Below, piece by piece: positions 1 to 8,029 of a DNA stretch of 64,000 nucleotides. Source of the DNA: Astropecten irregularis (Eukaryota; Echinodermata; Asteroidea; Paxillosida; Astropectinidae); contig OZ020244.1 in the NCBI GenBank assembly GCA_963971285.1, positions 1,798,001 through 1,862,000 on the forward strand, written 5' to 3'. Position 1 is the stretch's first letter, and each line of letters begins with the position of its first letter. Below the pieces are notes generated by a model, which was not told the origin of the DNA, ran no database searches, and saw only the letters and a program-made list of their open reading frames with translations. Position numbers and translations under genes: made by a program.

Positions 1-279
1 TCAGAAGACAGCGACGATGATTTCTTCATTAGGAATGCGTCCGGGGTCCCTGCACGACGACCAGGGGACCATGCGGCTGAGTGGGGCCAAATCATGATCG
101 AGAATGACAAGCTCCAGGACGCCATCGACCGAGGCCAGCTTTCTGATGACTCCACCATTTCGAATCAGAGTGTGGCATCCAAGAGGAGCCTCTCCACCTC
201 CCTGTCGGATGAACACTTTGTCGAAGTCAACAGAAAGAAGAAGAAGCAGCTGAAGAACCGAGCCATAAGCAAAGAGTGA
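1..279 (+). CDS. LINE ORF1 (gag-like), C-terminal end, cut by window edge
   Basis: The frame is open from base 1 to a stop at 277-279 (92 residues visible). It has an acidic serine-rich stretch (SEDSDDDFF), a middle part beginning MIENDKLQD, and a lysine-rich tail (NRKKKKQLKNR). The same C-terminus ends the antisense ORF1 copies at 8695, 11871 and 18858, where the upstream part with three CCHC knuckles can be read. It is therefore the RNA-binding ORF1 of the non-LTR retrotransposon whose ORF2 starts 52 bases downstream in another frame. The N-terminal part lies outside the window. Confidence 0.88.
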   Translation, partial: SEDSDDDFFIRNASGVPARRPGDHAAEWGQIMIENDKLQDAIDRGQLSDDSTISNQSVASKRSLSTSLSDEHFVEVNRKKKKQLKNRAISKE

Positions 280-331
280 CTTTTATTTCTCTCCGTTCAC
301 ATTTTGTAAATTTGTCTTTATTGCATTTTTC

Positions 332-3300
332 ATGGCTACCATTTGTGTTTCCACTTTAAATGTTAATGGTCTAAGGAATTCTGTTAAACGCAACCAAATC
401 TTTGATTCATGTAAAGGGGTTGACATTTTACTTTTACAGGAAACTCATGCCTGTAGCTATGCTGAAGCCCGAGCATGGGAAAGGGGAATTAAAAGTAAGG
501 GGTTCTGGTCCTTTGGCTCCTCCTCGAGCCGTGGGGTTGCAATCTTATTATCCAATAAGTATTCCTGGTCACCTACCGACTATTACCGTGACAATGAAGG
601 GCGTATTACTTCTGTTACCATCACCCTGCCTGGTACACAATCCAAAGTTCGTATTGTTAATTGTTATGCACCTAACGACCCTAGACATCGGCCTGATTTC
701 TTTCGTAAAAACCTAGTAGAACATTTCAGGGGCACGAGGCACATTATCCTGGGCGGTGATTTCAACTGTTATGCTAACTTGAATCTTGATCACAAACATG
801 GTAGTGTATCTAAGCATTATAACGGCACGGCAGGTTCCATTGAGTTGCATAAAAGCCTTAGTGATTTTGGCCTTACTGACTGCTGGCGCACGCAAAATCC
901 TCAAGAAAGGCGCTTTACTTGGCATAACAAAGCAAACACGCAAGCTTCTCGTCTCGACAGAATATACATAACTCCTGAGCTTTCAAATGGCTCTACGCAT
1001 TCCATTGAGTCTTTCCCCCTGTCTGACCATGACATGGTTTCTGCTCATATAACTGGTGGTATTAAATATTCTGGTAAAGGGGTCTGGCGGTGTAATGCGA
1101 ACCTTTTGGGCCAAGAGTCTTTTCGGGAGACTATCAGTTCTGAATGGTGTAATTGGAGGAAAAACAAACCCTTCTTCAATAATGTGCTGCACTGGTGGGA
1201 CAGGGGAAAAACTCAACTTAAGAAAACTATCATTAGTTTCTCTTCTCGGGCTGCCAAGGATAAGAATTTAGAACGGAAGAAGCTCCTGAAAGATTTAAAT
1301 GTTTTGCAGAAACGGTTAGACAGCGGGGACACGGCATGTACAGAGGAATTCAACCAAATCCGGTCCAAAATAACTGACATGTCCTCCACAGGACACAGCA
1401 ACGGCTCCCGCAATTTCTGCAGCTCAAAGATTAAGGGAGAAAACGTGGATCCTGGTTTTTTTGAGAAAAATCCTGACGACAAACGTATGCAAAGTCTTGT
1501 AGGCCCAGATGGCAGCGCTATCACTGACCCTTTGGAAATGTCTGCAGCCTGCCGTCAGTATTATAAAGATCTGTACACTGCCACCCCTGTTGAACAAACC
1601 GACATTAATTTTATTTTGAATAAAATTGACAAGTCTTTATCCGATGAAGATGGCCAGTCTTTAGAAGAACCTATCACCTTAAATGAAGTCAAAGATGCTA
1701 TTTTCAGTATGCAAGCAGACAAATCTCCCGGCTCCGACGGGCTGCCTGCAGAGTTTTACAAAGCTTTTTTCGATGTCCTAGGTCAAGACTTATGTGATGT
1801 GTTAAATTCTTGTTTTGATTATTGTACACTGTCTAATTCTCAGAAAAGTGGGCTTATTACGCTTTTGTTTAAAAACAAAGGCGACCGAGAAGATTTATCT
1901 AACTGGCGGCCGATTTCTCTGTTAAATGTTGATTATAAAATTTTGTCTAAAATCCTAGCTAACAGAACAAGGGGAATCCTGCACAAGATCATTCACACTG
2001 ATCAGACTTGTTCGGTCGCAGGCCGTTCCATTCAAGATAATGGTCATTTACTCCGTAACATTCAGGATTATGTTGAACAAAAAAACTTGGGTGCTGTTTT
2101 TGTATCTCTCGACCAACAAAAGGCTTTTGATAGAGTGAACTGGTGTTATCTGCAGCATGTCTTAAAGAAATTTGGTTTTGGCCCAAACTTTCGGAAATGG
2201 ATAGAAATCTTGTACTCTGACATAAATTCAGCCGTTATTTGCAATCGTAACATCTCTGATACTTTTCCTCTCTCCCGTGGGGTCAGACAGGGATGTCCGC
2301 TCTCCCCACTCCTGTACATTCTTGCCTTAGAACCACTTGGTTGTGCCATCAGATCGGAACCCAAAATTCATGGGGTCAAGCTGCCGGGCGGGGGAGAGGT
2401 CAAACTTTCCATGTATGCGGATGATGCCACACTAATTCTTTCAGATGAAAACTCTGTCATTGAAAGCCTGAAAATGGTCAGGAGATATGAAAATGCTTCT
2501 GGTGCTAAACTCAATCAGCAAAAATGTAACGGTATTTTTCTTGGGAAATGGAAAAACAAAACTTCTGGGCCAGGCGACATTCCCTGGTTATCCTCAACAA
2601 AAATTGTGGGTCACTTTTTTGGCAACGGGGACTTAGCAAACCAAACATGGAATGATAAGTTTAAGGCCCTGGAGAAATCGGTCACATTTTGGGAACAATG
2701 CAAATTGACCCAAAAAGGAAGGGTCGAAGTTGTGAATAAATTCATTTTGTCTCAGATCTGGTATGCGGCCGAGGTCACTCCTCCTCCACGTAAAATGATC
2801 AGTCAGATCAACACTTTGATTTTCAAATTTATCTGGGGTCAAAAAGTGGAGCACATCAACAGAGCAACAATGGTCCTTCCCCCCTCCTTGGGAGGGATGG
2901 GAGTCTTGGATATCAGTAGTAAAATTGCCACTCAACAGTGTGTTCACATCGGTAACATGATTTCTAATAAGTCGGCCAACTGGATTTCCTTAGCTGCATA
3001 TTGGTGCGGGTTCTCCCTCAGAGAAATTGCTCCGAACCTGGCCAGGAATGACCGACCTCATGCTCAAGATATGCCCAAATTTTACCAGTCGGTCATCTTT
3101 CACTACCGTCAGTACAAACATCATATTTCCGATTGGGCCAAAATTAAGAGTAAAAACTTGTACTGTAGCATTAATGAAGAAAAGGAAACGGTACCAAAAA
3201 TCCAAAAAGATCACCCTGGGACTGACTGGACCACTGTGTGGAAAAGAACCCTTTGTAGCAAAGCAACAAATAGAGAATTTTCTTTGAATTTCTTAACGGT

Positions 3301-3667
3301 CCACAATGTTCTTCCCACTGGCGACCGCCTACGGCGCTTTTCAAGTGATCAGGGCACTTGCCCCCATTGTTCTACACTGGAAACCAGGGAGCATTTGTTT
3401 GTTGATTGTAGGGTGGTTGTGCCGGTGGCCCGATGGCTTTGTAGCCGCTTGAGTGGTCTGGGCGGTGTAGGGATCTCCCCCAGTGCGGAGCTCCTGATTT
3501 TCTCTCAACTCAGGAACAATAAGGGGGCGCACACTGAAGCCAAGATGCTAAAGATGTTGAATACATACCGTTCTTCCATTTGGTTTGCTCGAAACAGAGC
3601 AAAATTCCAGCACCAACCCGCTTCTACGACCAACATAATTAATTACATTAAAATTTACGGGACCTAA
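332..3667 (+). CDS. Intact LINE ORF2: APE endonuclease and reverse transcriptase (Tx1/L1-like)
   Basis: This 1111-residue ORF has no stop or frameshift. Residues 1-240 are an APE-type endonuclease: N10/N12 in the first motif, E37 in LLLQETHA, GGDFN (D143, N145), SRLDRIYI (D209) and SDHD (D232, H233). The reverse transcriptase follows, with SLDQQKAFD (D594), RQGCPLSPLLY and catalytic YADD at 695-698. A C-terminal C-x2-C-x7-H-x4-C knuckle occupies residues 1010-1026. This order, together with a CCHC-type ORF1, fits the L1/Tx1 group. By family role it nicks target DNA and copies its own RNA there by target-primed reverse transcription. An intact frame suggests recent activity. The element's 3' end stops inside a U5 snRNA gene, so it may be site-specific. 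Confidence 0.95.
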   Translation: MATICVSTLNVNGLRNSVKRNQIFDSCKGVDILLLQETHACSYAEARAWERGIKSKGFWSFGSSSSRGVAILLSNKYSWSPTDYYRDNEGRITSVTITLPGTQSKVRIVNCYAPNDPRHRPDFFRKNLVEHFRGTRHIILGGDFNCYANLNLDHKHGSVSKHYNGTAGSIELHKSLSDFGLTDCWRTQNPQERRFTWHNKANTQASRLDRIYITPELSNGSTHSIESFPLSDHDMVSAHITGGIKYSGKGVWRCNANLLGQESFRETISSEWCNWRKNKPFFNNVLHWWDRGKTQLKKTIISFSSRAAKDKNLERKKLLKDLNVLQKRLDSGDTACTEEFNQIRSKITDMSSTGHSNGSRNFCSSKIKGENVDPGFFEKNPDDKRMQSLVGPDGSAITDPLEMSAACRQYYKDLYTATPVEQTDINFILNKIDKSLSDEDGQSLEEPITLNEVKDAIFSMQADKSPGSDGLPAEFYKAFFDVLGQDLCDVLNSCFDYCTLSNSQKSGLITLLFKNKGDREDLSNWRPISLLNVDYKILSKILANRTRGILHKIIHTDQTCSVAGRSIQDNGHLLRNIQDYVEQKNLGAVFVSLDQQKAFDRVNWCYLQHVLKKFGFGPNFRKWIEILYSDINSAVICNRNISDTFPLSRGVRQGCPLSPLLYILALEPLGCAIRSEPKIHGVKLPGGGEVKLSMYADDATLILSDENSVIESLKMVRRYENASGAKLNQQKCNGIFLGKWKNKTSGPGDIPWLSSTKIVGHFFGNGDLANQTWNDKFKALEKSVTFWEQCKLTQKGRVEVVNKFILSQIWYAAEVTPPPRKMISQINTLIFKFIWGQKVEHINRATMVLPPSLGGMGVLDISSKIATQQCVHIGNMISNKSANWISLAAYWCGFSLREIAPNLARNDRPHAQDMPKFYQSVIFHYRQYKHHISDWAKIKSKNLYCSINEEKETVPKIQKDHPGTDWTTVWKRTLCSKATNREFSLNFLTVHNVLPTGDRLRRFSSDQGTCPHCSTLETREHLFVDCRVVVPVARWLCSRLSGLGGVGISPSAELLIFSQLRNNKGAHTEAKMLKMLNTYRSSIWFARNRAKFQHQPASTTNIINYIKIYGT

Positions 3668-3903
3668 ACCTGCTGTTAGGTGAGCTTTGAACTACGGTCA
3701 GGGGCGACTAATTTTGAGGTTTTTGTAAAGGACCATTTACTGTTGACGTCAATATTTCAATGTACTGTTTGAACTTGATGCGTTTTTTTGCTCTTTATAA
3801 AAGGGGATACATTGTTGTGTTATTTCTTTGTATAAACAGATGACTTGTGTTTGTATTGAAAATGTCATGTTTTATTTATAAGAATAAAACATTTTTGAAA
3901 ACC
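3668..3903 (+). other. LINE 3' UTR and 3' end with terminal hairpin
   Basis: This 236-nt non-coding end carries AATAAA at 3883-3888. A perfect 8-bp hairpin (GTTTTATT, loop TATAAG, AATAAAAC; 3869-3890) lies just before the end. There is no poly(A) or microsatellite tail: the element runs through GAAAACC directly into U5 snRNA sequence. The same hairpin is kept in antisense copies near 9994-10015, 13358-13380 and 20149-20171. A conserved 3' hairpin could be what the reverse transcriptase recognises; that is inference. Confidence 0.8.
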
Positions 3904-3988
3904 CCTTTTACTAAAGATTTCCGTGCAGAGGAACGGCTTAATGAGTCTATAGACTAATTTTTTCCTGCCCAGTTGAAAAACTGGGCTA
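3904..3988 (+). pseudogene. U5 snRNA, 3' half only (copy 1, interrupted by LINE)
   Basis: This stretch begins in loop I (CCTTTTACTAAAG) and continues through the 3' side of stem I, the palindrome AGTCTATAGACT, the Sm site AATTTTTTCC and the terminal hairpin CCCAGTT-GAAA-AACTGGG. The 3'-box-like AAACTAAAGATAGA follows. The 5' half and promoter are missing and replaced by the LINE 3' end, so this copy cannot make normal U5 RNA. If the 5' half lies left of the LINE, this is an insertion and not a deletion. Confidence 0.93.
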
Positions 3989-4044
3989 ATAATCAAACTA
4001 AAGATAGAATCACACAAATTGACAATACATACACAGAATCATCA

Positions 4045-4125
4045 TCAAATAAGTTTGGATAATTTAATGCCATACCGGTGGTATGATATTCTCGGGGTTG
4101 CAGGTACAAATCTAGCTCCTGTCAA
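4045..4125 (+). repeat. tRNA-like SINE relic downstream of U5 copy 1
   Basis: This is a degraded version of the sequence that follows every U5 copy. The T-arm-like stem is damaged (GCAGG, then TCTAGC). The ending CTCCTGTCAA is retained. Confidence 0.45.
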
Positions 4126-4149
4126 GATTTCTATATTCAGTTTTGGTTT

Positions 4150-5044
4150 TTAAATTGGTTTATTGATACACAACAATGTCACTCAAAATCACAAATATTT
4201 ACAGAAAGTAGGTTGAACAAAAGGAGTAAACGAGCTTCATCCCTACAGCCAAATTGCCAATTGACCTCTACTTAATACTTCCCCTCAAAAGACACAGTAA
4301 GTTGTGGGTATTAAATCTCGCCCGTCAAATTTCGTCATTGCGGGTCAGCCAGACCGTCCGACGATAAAGGCTCAGTTTTTTTAAGCCATTTCAAACTCCA
4401 GGTTTTTTATCAAACCTTCTCGAACAGGGAGAACAATAGGAAATCAAAACTAGGCGGGTATGGATTTGTCTACCCAGGTTGGCACCCAACCACTGAGGCA
4501 CAGGACGCACCACGCCCCACTCAGCAAAGAGATGCTCAGTCGTCTCCAGCTGGGCGCAGTGTGGGCATAAACCAGGATCCTTACTCTGCTTTCGCAGTCT
4601 GTGACCGGTAGAAAGGACACGGTGTACCACCTTAAAATTCAGTGAAATCTGCTGATTGGATGATTGTATGCATAGAGATCGCTTCCACACAGTAGGCCAA
4701 TCTTTACCAGGCCACTTGTGCTCTACCCTGGGTTTTGTATCTTTTGACTCTATTAGAGCCGTCAAAAGCCCCCTTAACCCCACCACATGCCAATCTGCCA
4801 CCAGATCCCTGTTCTTGCGAAAGTTCCCCAGCACTGAACGGTAGAAAGCCTGTTGCGAATCGCAATGCTGCCGACTGTCCCGAATTTGGCAGAGCACGGT
4901 GTCTCTCGCGGCCGTACTCAGCGGTCTGGTCACAAGACATGAAGCACGACCGTGAAGACACTTGGCCACTCCCCACTTCACAGATTCAGGATGGTGCGAG
5001 TCGAAAGCCAGGTACTGGTCGGTGTGCGTAGGCTTGCGATGCAC
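4150..5044 (-). pseudogene. LINE ORF2 C-terminal part and 3' end, second subfamily (antisense)
   Basis: On the minus strand an open frame at 5044-4391 matches the ORF2 C-terminal third, including GKDWPTVWKRSL, LNFKVVHRVLSTGHRLR and CPHCAQLETTEHLFAEW. The last Cys of the C-x2-C-x7-H-x4-C knuckle is replaced by Trp. It differs enough from the intact element's PGTDWTTVWKRTL region to be a second subfamily. The 3' UTR reads down to an AATAAA near 4160. The endonuclease and catalytic RT are missing, so it is a dead 5'-truncated copy. Confidence 0.75.
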
Positions 5045-5385
5045 GGTGCTGGTCAGACTGCTGTTGTCTTCATGACATGGTTGGCAATGACCATGAACAG
5101 GTGGCGAAAAATCGTATAGTTTTTATTGTAAACCATCTTGACCATCAACATGGTGGAATTTGCGCAATATAAAAACTATTTCATTAATATTAAATATCCC
5201 ACTCCAATAAATTTTTCTTTGTTTACCTTTCAATGACTCAATAATTATTATTATTGATTACCGGTATTATCATTAATGGCGTTACTTTGAGAGACACCAT
5301 TTTCTACAGGAGAGACTAGAGTATGGCACTGAGTGTGCGTTAGTCCATGTACAGCACGCCCCCTTTCAAAACTAATGGATTATGT
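5045..5385. other. AT-rich spacer with no recognised feature
   Basis: No coding or repeat signal is recognised. Similarity to the other U5 upstream regions starts only just before the octamer at 5396. The promoter part is therefore conserved while this DNA is not. Confidence 0.5.
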
Positions 5386-5671
5386 AAATGGAGTTATGCA
5401 AATGAGGTTCAGTTGATGCATATTCATCGACCTGAACGTGCTGAAGTAGCTGAATGCAGCCACTTTTTCCTGTCTTCTTTGTTTTAAACTATGGTACTAT
5501 CCTAAGTGTGCCAACTTCTGTCATGTATGTTACAAAATGTATGCACAAAGAGATTTTATAAAAAAATTGTGCTATTTGAATTTACTTTTATGATAAAATT
5601 CCAACTATTCACTTGGTAACTGTTGGTACAATGTACATGTGATACACTGGGCTACATTTTGCATTTTACTC
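5386..5671 (+). promoter_or_regulatory. U5 copy 2 promoter (octamer DSE and PSE-like block)
   Basis: ATGCAAAT is at 5396-5403, about 276 bp upstream of U5, followed by a GATGCATATTCATC block. A PSE-like segment (TTCACTTGGTAACTGTTGG) lies about 50-65 bp upstream of the start. No TATA box is seen at -25, as expected for an RNA polymerase II snRNA gene. Confidence 0.72.
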
Positions 5672-5794
5672 ATCACTCTGGTTTCTCTGCATTCGTATAA
5701 ATCTTTCGCCTTTTACTAAAGATTTCCGTGTAGAGGAACAGCTTAATGAGTCTATAGACTAATTTTTTTGCTGCTCAGTTGAAAAACTGGGCTA
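5672..5794 (+). ncRNA. RNU5: U5 spliceosomal snRNA, copy 2
   Basis: U5 is the snRNA of the U5 and U4/U6.U5 snRNPs; loop I holds the exon ends during splicing. Seen here: 5' ACTCTGGTTTCTCTGCA, stem AAATCTTT/AAAGATTT around loop CGCCTTTTACT, the 3' strand TAGAGGAAC, a Sm site with seven T, and a GAAA-capped terminal hairpin. The 5' side of that hairpin reads CTCAGTT, giving one G-U pair. The length of about 122 nt fits metazoan U5. The 3'-box-like AAACCCAAAGATAGA follows at 5801. Promoter signals are present, so the gene is probably functional. Confidence 0.96.
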
Positions 5795-5867
5795 ATAATC
5801 AAACCCAAAGATAGAATCACACAAAACCCAATACTCTGTACAGATATATACATACACATCATCAAAT

Positions 5868-5942
5868 AAGTTTGGATAATTGAATGCCTTACCAGTGGTA
5901 TGGCATTCCAGGGGTTGCAGGTTCAAATCCTGCTCCTGTCAA
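5868..5942 (+). repeat. tRNA-like SINE relic downstream of U5 copy 2
   Basis: It shows a 5-bp T-arm GCAGG-TTCAAAT-CCTGC (box B-like GGTTCAAATCC) followed by TCCTGTCA. A short palindrome TACCAGTGGTA lies upstream. No matching 5' acceptor strand is seen, so this is not a functional tRNA. Confidence 0.55.
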
Positions 5943-5954
5943 GATTTCTATGTT

Positions 5955-6927
5955 CAGTTTTGGTTTTTAAATTGATTTTATTATTGATTCCAATAATCCA
6001 ACCGTACACAACAATGTCACTCAAAAACACAAATATTTACAGAAAGTAAAAAAAGGTTGAACAAAAGGAGTAAACGTGCTTCATCGATCCCTACAGCCAA
6101 AACCCCAATTGGCATCTACCTAATACTTCCCCTCAAAAGACACAGTAAGTTGTGGGTATTAAATCTTCGCCCGTCAAATTTGGCCTCATCATTGAGAGTC
6201 AGCCAGACCGTCCTACGAGAAAGGCTCAGTTTTTTAGCTGTTTCAAACTCCAGTTTTTGGGATCAAACCTTCTCAAACAGAGAGAACCATAGGAAGTCAA
6301 AACTAGGTGGGTATGGATTTGTCTACCCAGGTTGGCACCCAACCACTGAGCCACAGGGCACATCACGCAGCACTCAGCAAAGAGATGCTCAGTAGTCTCC
6401 AGCTGGGTGCAATGTGGGCATGAACCAGGATCCTTACTCTGCTTTTGCCGTCTGTGACCAGTAGACAGGACACCGTGAACCACCTTAAAATTAAGTGAAA
6501 TCTGCTGATTGGATGATTTTATGCATAGAGATCGCCTCCACACAGTAGGCCAATCTTTACCAGGCTCTACCCTGGGTTTTGTGTCTTTTGACTCTATTAT
6601 AGAGCTGTCAAAAGCCTCCTTAACCCCACCACGTCGGGCGTGCCAGGCAAATGGTCGGTGGCCAAGGACTTGGCCATACTGCGTAAGAGCGGTGAAAACG
6701 GGGCTGTCTGCCAATTCATGCGGGCCATTGAAAATGTTGACAAAAGCCACGGACATCGTCCTCCCAATGTCGAAACCTTTCTCTGATTTACCATCAGCTT
6801 TGAAACACAGTTTCTCCTTGGCAACCCTGCTTTTCAGGGTTACACACTTGGCATCATTGAGGTGCTGGACACACTGGACATCACTCTCCTTTACATGATT
6901 TACCCGAACAAATCCTGCCAAGGCCAC
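5955..6927 (-). pseudogene. Internally deleted LINE: ORF1 N-terminal region joined in frame to ORF2 C-terminus
   Basis: The minus-strand frame 6927-6226 (233 residues) starts as ORF1 (NHVKESDVQCVQHLNDAK, ADSPVFTALTQYGQVLGH). At about 6630-6640 it switches to ORF2 C-terminal sequence (SFDSSI..IESKDTKPRVE, GKDWPTVWRRSL, CPHCTQLETTEHLFAEC). The join removes the ORF1 knuckles, endonuclease and RT but keeps one open frame. The ORF2 part is of the same subfamily as the copy at 4391. It cannot be autonomous. The open fusion may be chance or a young deletion. Confidence 0.75.
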
Positions 6928-7075
6928 TCAAGCGGCTGCGAAGCATCGGGCCACCGGCGCAACGACTCCACAATCAAGGAACAGATTCTCCCAGGTTTCC
7001 AGTTAAGAACAACTTGAAAAATGCCGTAGGCGGTCGCCAGTTGGGAGAACATTGTGGATCCTTTTATTCTGGTTA
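6928..7075. repeat. LINE fragment patchwork
   Basis: At 7022-7056 a short antisense match to ORF2 HNVLPTGDRLRR (bases 3301-3335 of the intact element) is joined directly to the conserved U5 upstream block. This marks a rearrangement breakpoint. The remainder is not recognised. Confidence 0.45.
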
Positions 7076-7430
7076 ATGTGGTTGTTGATTTTGTAATTAA
7101 AGGTACTGCGTGATTTTGTCTCTGTTTCTACTTCTAGGGTTGCTGGGTCAGTTAGTTAGATGATTAATTACGTAGGTAGGGTTAGAGGCGTCTGTCTCCT
7201 GAAAAGGTCAAGACATTACCGATGTTGGCAGGGGTAGCTGAGCTTCCCCCTGTTGACGGGACAGACGTATCCCCATACTGCAGTTTGGGCACTGACCCGG
7301 CAACCTGTCTTTATCTTAAACTGTCTCTCACACATTGTGTCTTTTCTGTCTCTTTTCAAATAGAAGTTTTTTCTTACAGCCATTTGAATTGTAATACACT
7401 TTTGATCATTTTATTCAAATCAAGTAGGAT
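7076..7430. repeat. Conserved distal upstream block of U5 units
   Basis: This block recurs at about 10256-10610, 13618-13966, 17243-17600 and 20400-20778. It contains GGGTTAGAGGCGTCTGTCTCC and CCCCCTGTTGACGGGACAGA. No other snRNA, 5S rRNA or conserved protein was recognised in it. It is absent upstream of U5 copy 2, so it is probably not needed for transcription. Confidence 0.55.
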
Positions 7431-7693
7431 TATGCAAATGAGGTGAGGTCAGTTTGATGCATATTCATCAGCCCAAAATAGCTTAATGCAACCATTTTAA
7501 CCACAATTTCTTCTTTGTTTTAAACTATGGTACTGTATGCCTGACAACTAATGGTACAAAAATATTCACAAACAGACTTTTCAATAAATGTTGCTAAATT
7601 AGAATGTTTTTCAAATAAAATGTCAACTGTTCACCTGGTAACTGTGAGTACAATGTACATGTGATACACTGGGCTACATTTTGCATTTTACTC
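7431..7693 (+). promoter_or_regulatory. U5 copy 3 promoter (DSE octamer -262, PSE)
   Basis: The octamer ATGCAAAT is at 7432-7439. The PSE-like TTCACCTGGTAACTGTGAGT is at 7630-7649 and resembles the vertebrate PSE core TCACC..TAACT. The following TACAATGTACATGTGATACA is conserved in other copies. Confidence 0.75.
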
Positions 7694-7815
7694 ATCACTC
7701 TGGTTTCTTTGCATTCGTACAAATCTTTCGCCTTTTACTAAAGATTTCCGTGCAGAGGAGCAGCTTAATGAGTCTATAGACTAATTTTTTGCTGCCCAGT
7801 TGAAAAACTGGGCTA
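7694..7815 (+). ncRNA. RNU5: U5 spliceosomal snRNA, copy 3
   Basis: The copy is complete: 5' ACTCTGGTTTCTTTGCA, invariant loop I CGCCTTTTACT inside AAATCTTT/AAAGATTT, the 3' strand TGCAGAGGAGC, palindrome AGTCTATAGACT, Sm site AATTTTTTG, and an 8-bp GAAA hairpin GCCCAGTT/AACTGGGC. The C-to-T change in the 5' strand (TTTCTTTGCA) still pairs as a G-U wobble with TGCAGAGG. The 3'-box-like AAACCCAAAGATAGA lies about 10 nt after the hairpin. Confidence 0.97.
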
Positions 7816-7877
7816 ATAATCAAACCCAAAGATAGAATCACAAAATGACAATACATACATGCACATCATCAAATAAG

Positions 7878-7949
7878 TTTGGATAATTGAATGACATACC
7901 AGTGGTATGGTATTCCAGGGGTTGCAGGTTCATATCCTGCTCCTGTCAA
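7878..7949 (+). repeat. tRNA-like SINE relic downstream of U5 copy 3
   Basis: The T-arm-like stem is GCAGG-TTCATAT-CCTGC, with CATACCAGTGGTATG just upstream and CTCCTGTCAATTTTTC at the end. Confidence 0.55.
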
Positions 7950-8029
7950 TTTTTCTATGTTTCAGTTTCAATGACATTAAATTGATCAACATGTAGATGG
8001 AATGAAGAAGAAAGCACAGTAACTCAGTA

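Larger units (their letters stand above)
1..3903 (+). mobile_element. Tx1/L1-like non-LTR retrotransposon inserted in a U5 snRNA gene
   Basis: The element comprises the ORF1 end, intact ORF2 and a 3' UTR. Its right boundary is exact: base 3904 onward is U5 snRNA from loop I (CCTTTTACTAAAG) through the Sm site and terminal stem. The left boundary is outside the window. It lies in the same orientation as U5 transcription. Spacer copies further right are antisense and internally deleted. Confidence 0.88.

Noticed and set aside
4735-5031. + strand frames overlapping the LINE relics (also 9059-9507, 12431-12879 and 19215-19663)
   Set aside because: They are reverse-strand shadows of ORF1/ORF2, which carry the recognisable motifs.
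7076-7430. A second snRNA or 5S rRNA gene in the U5 repeat unit
   Set aside because: No match by eye to U1, U2, U4, U6, U7 or 5S motifs on either strand.
7222-7446. A conserved small protein MLAGVAELPPVDGTD in several U5 units
   Set aside because: The frame is repeated because the whole spacer is duplicated, and it is altered or interrupted in some units.
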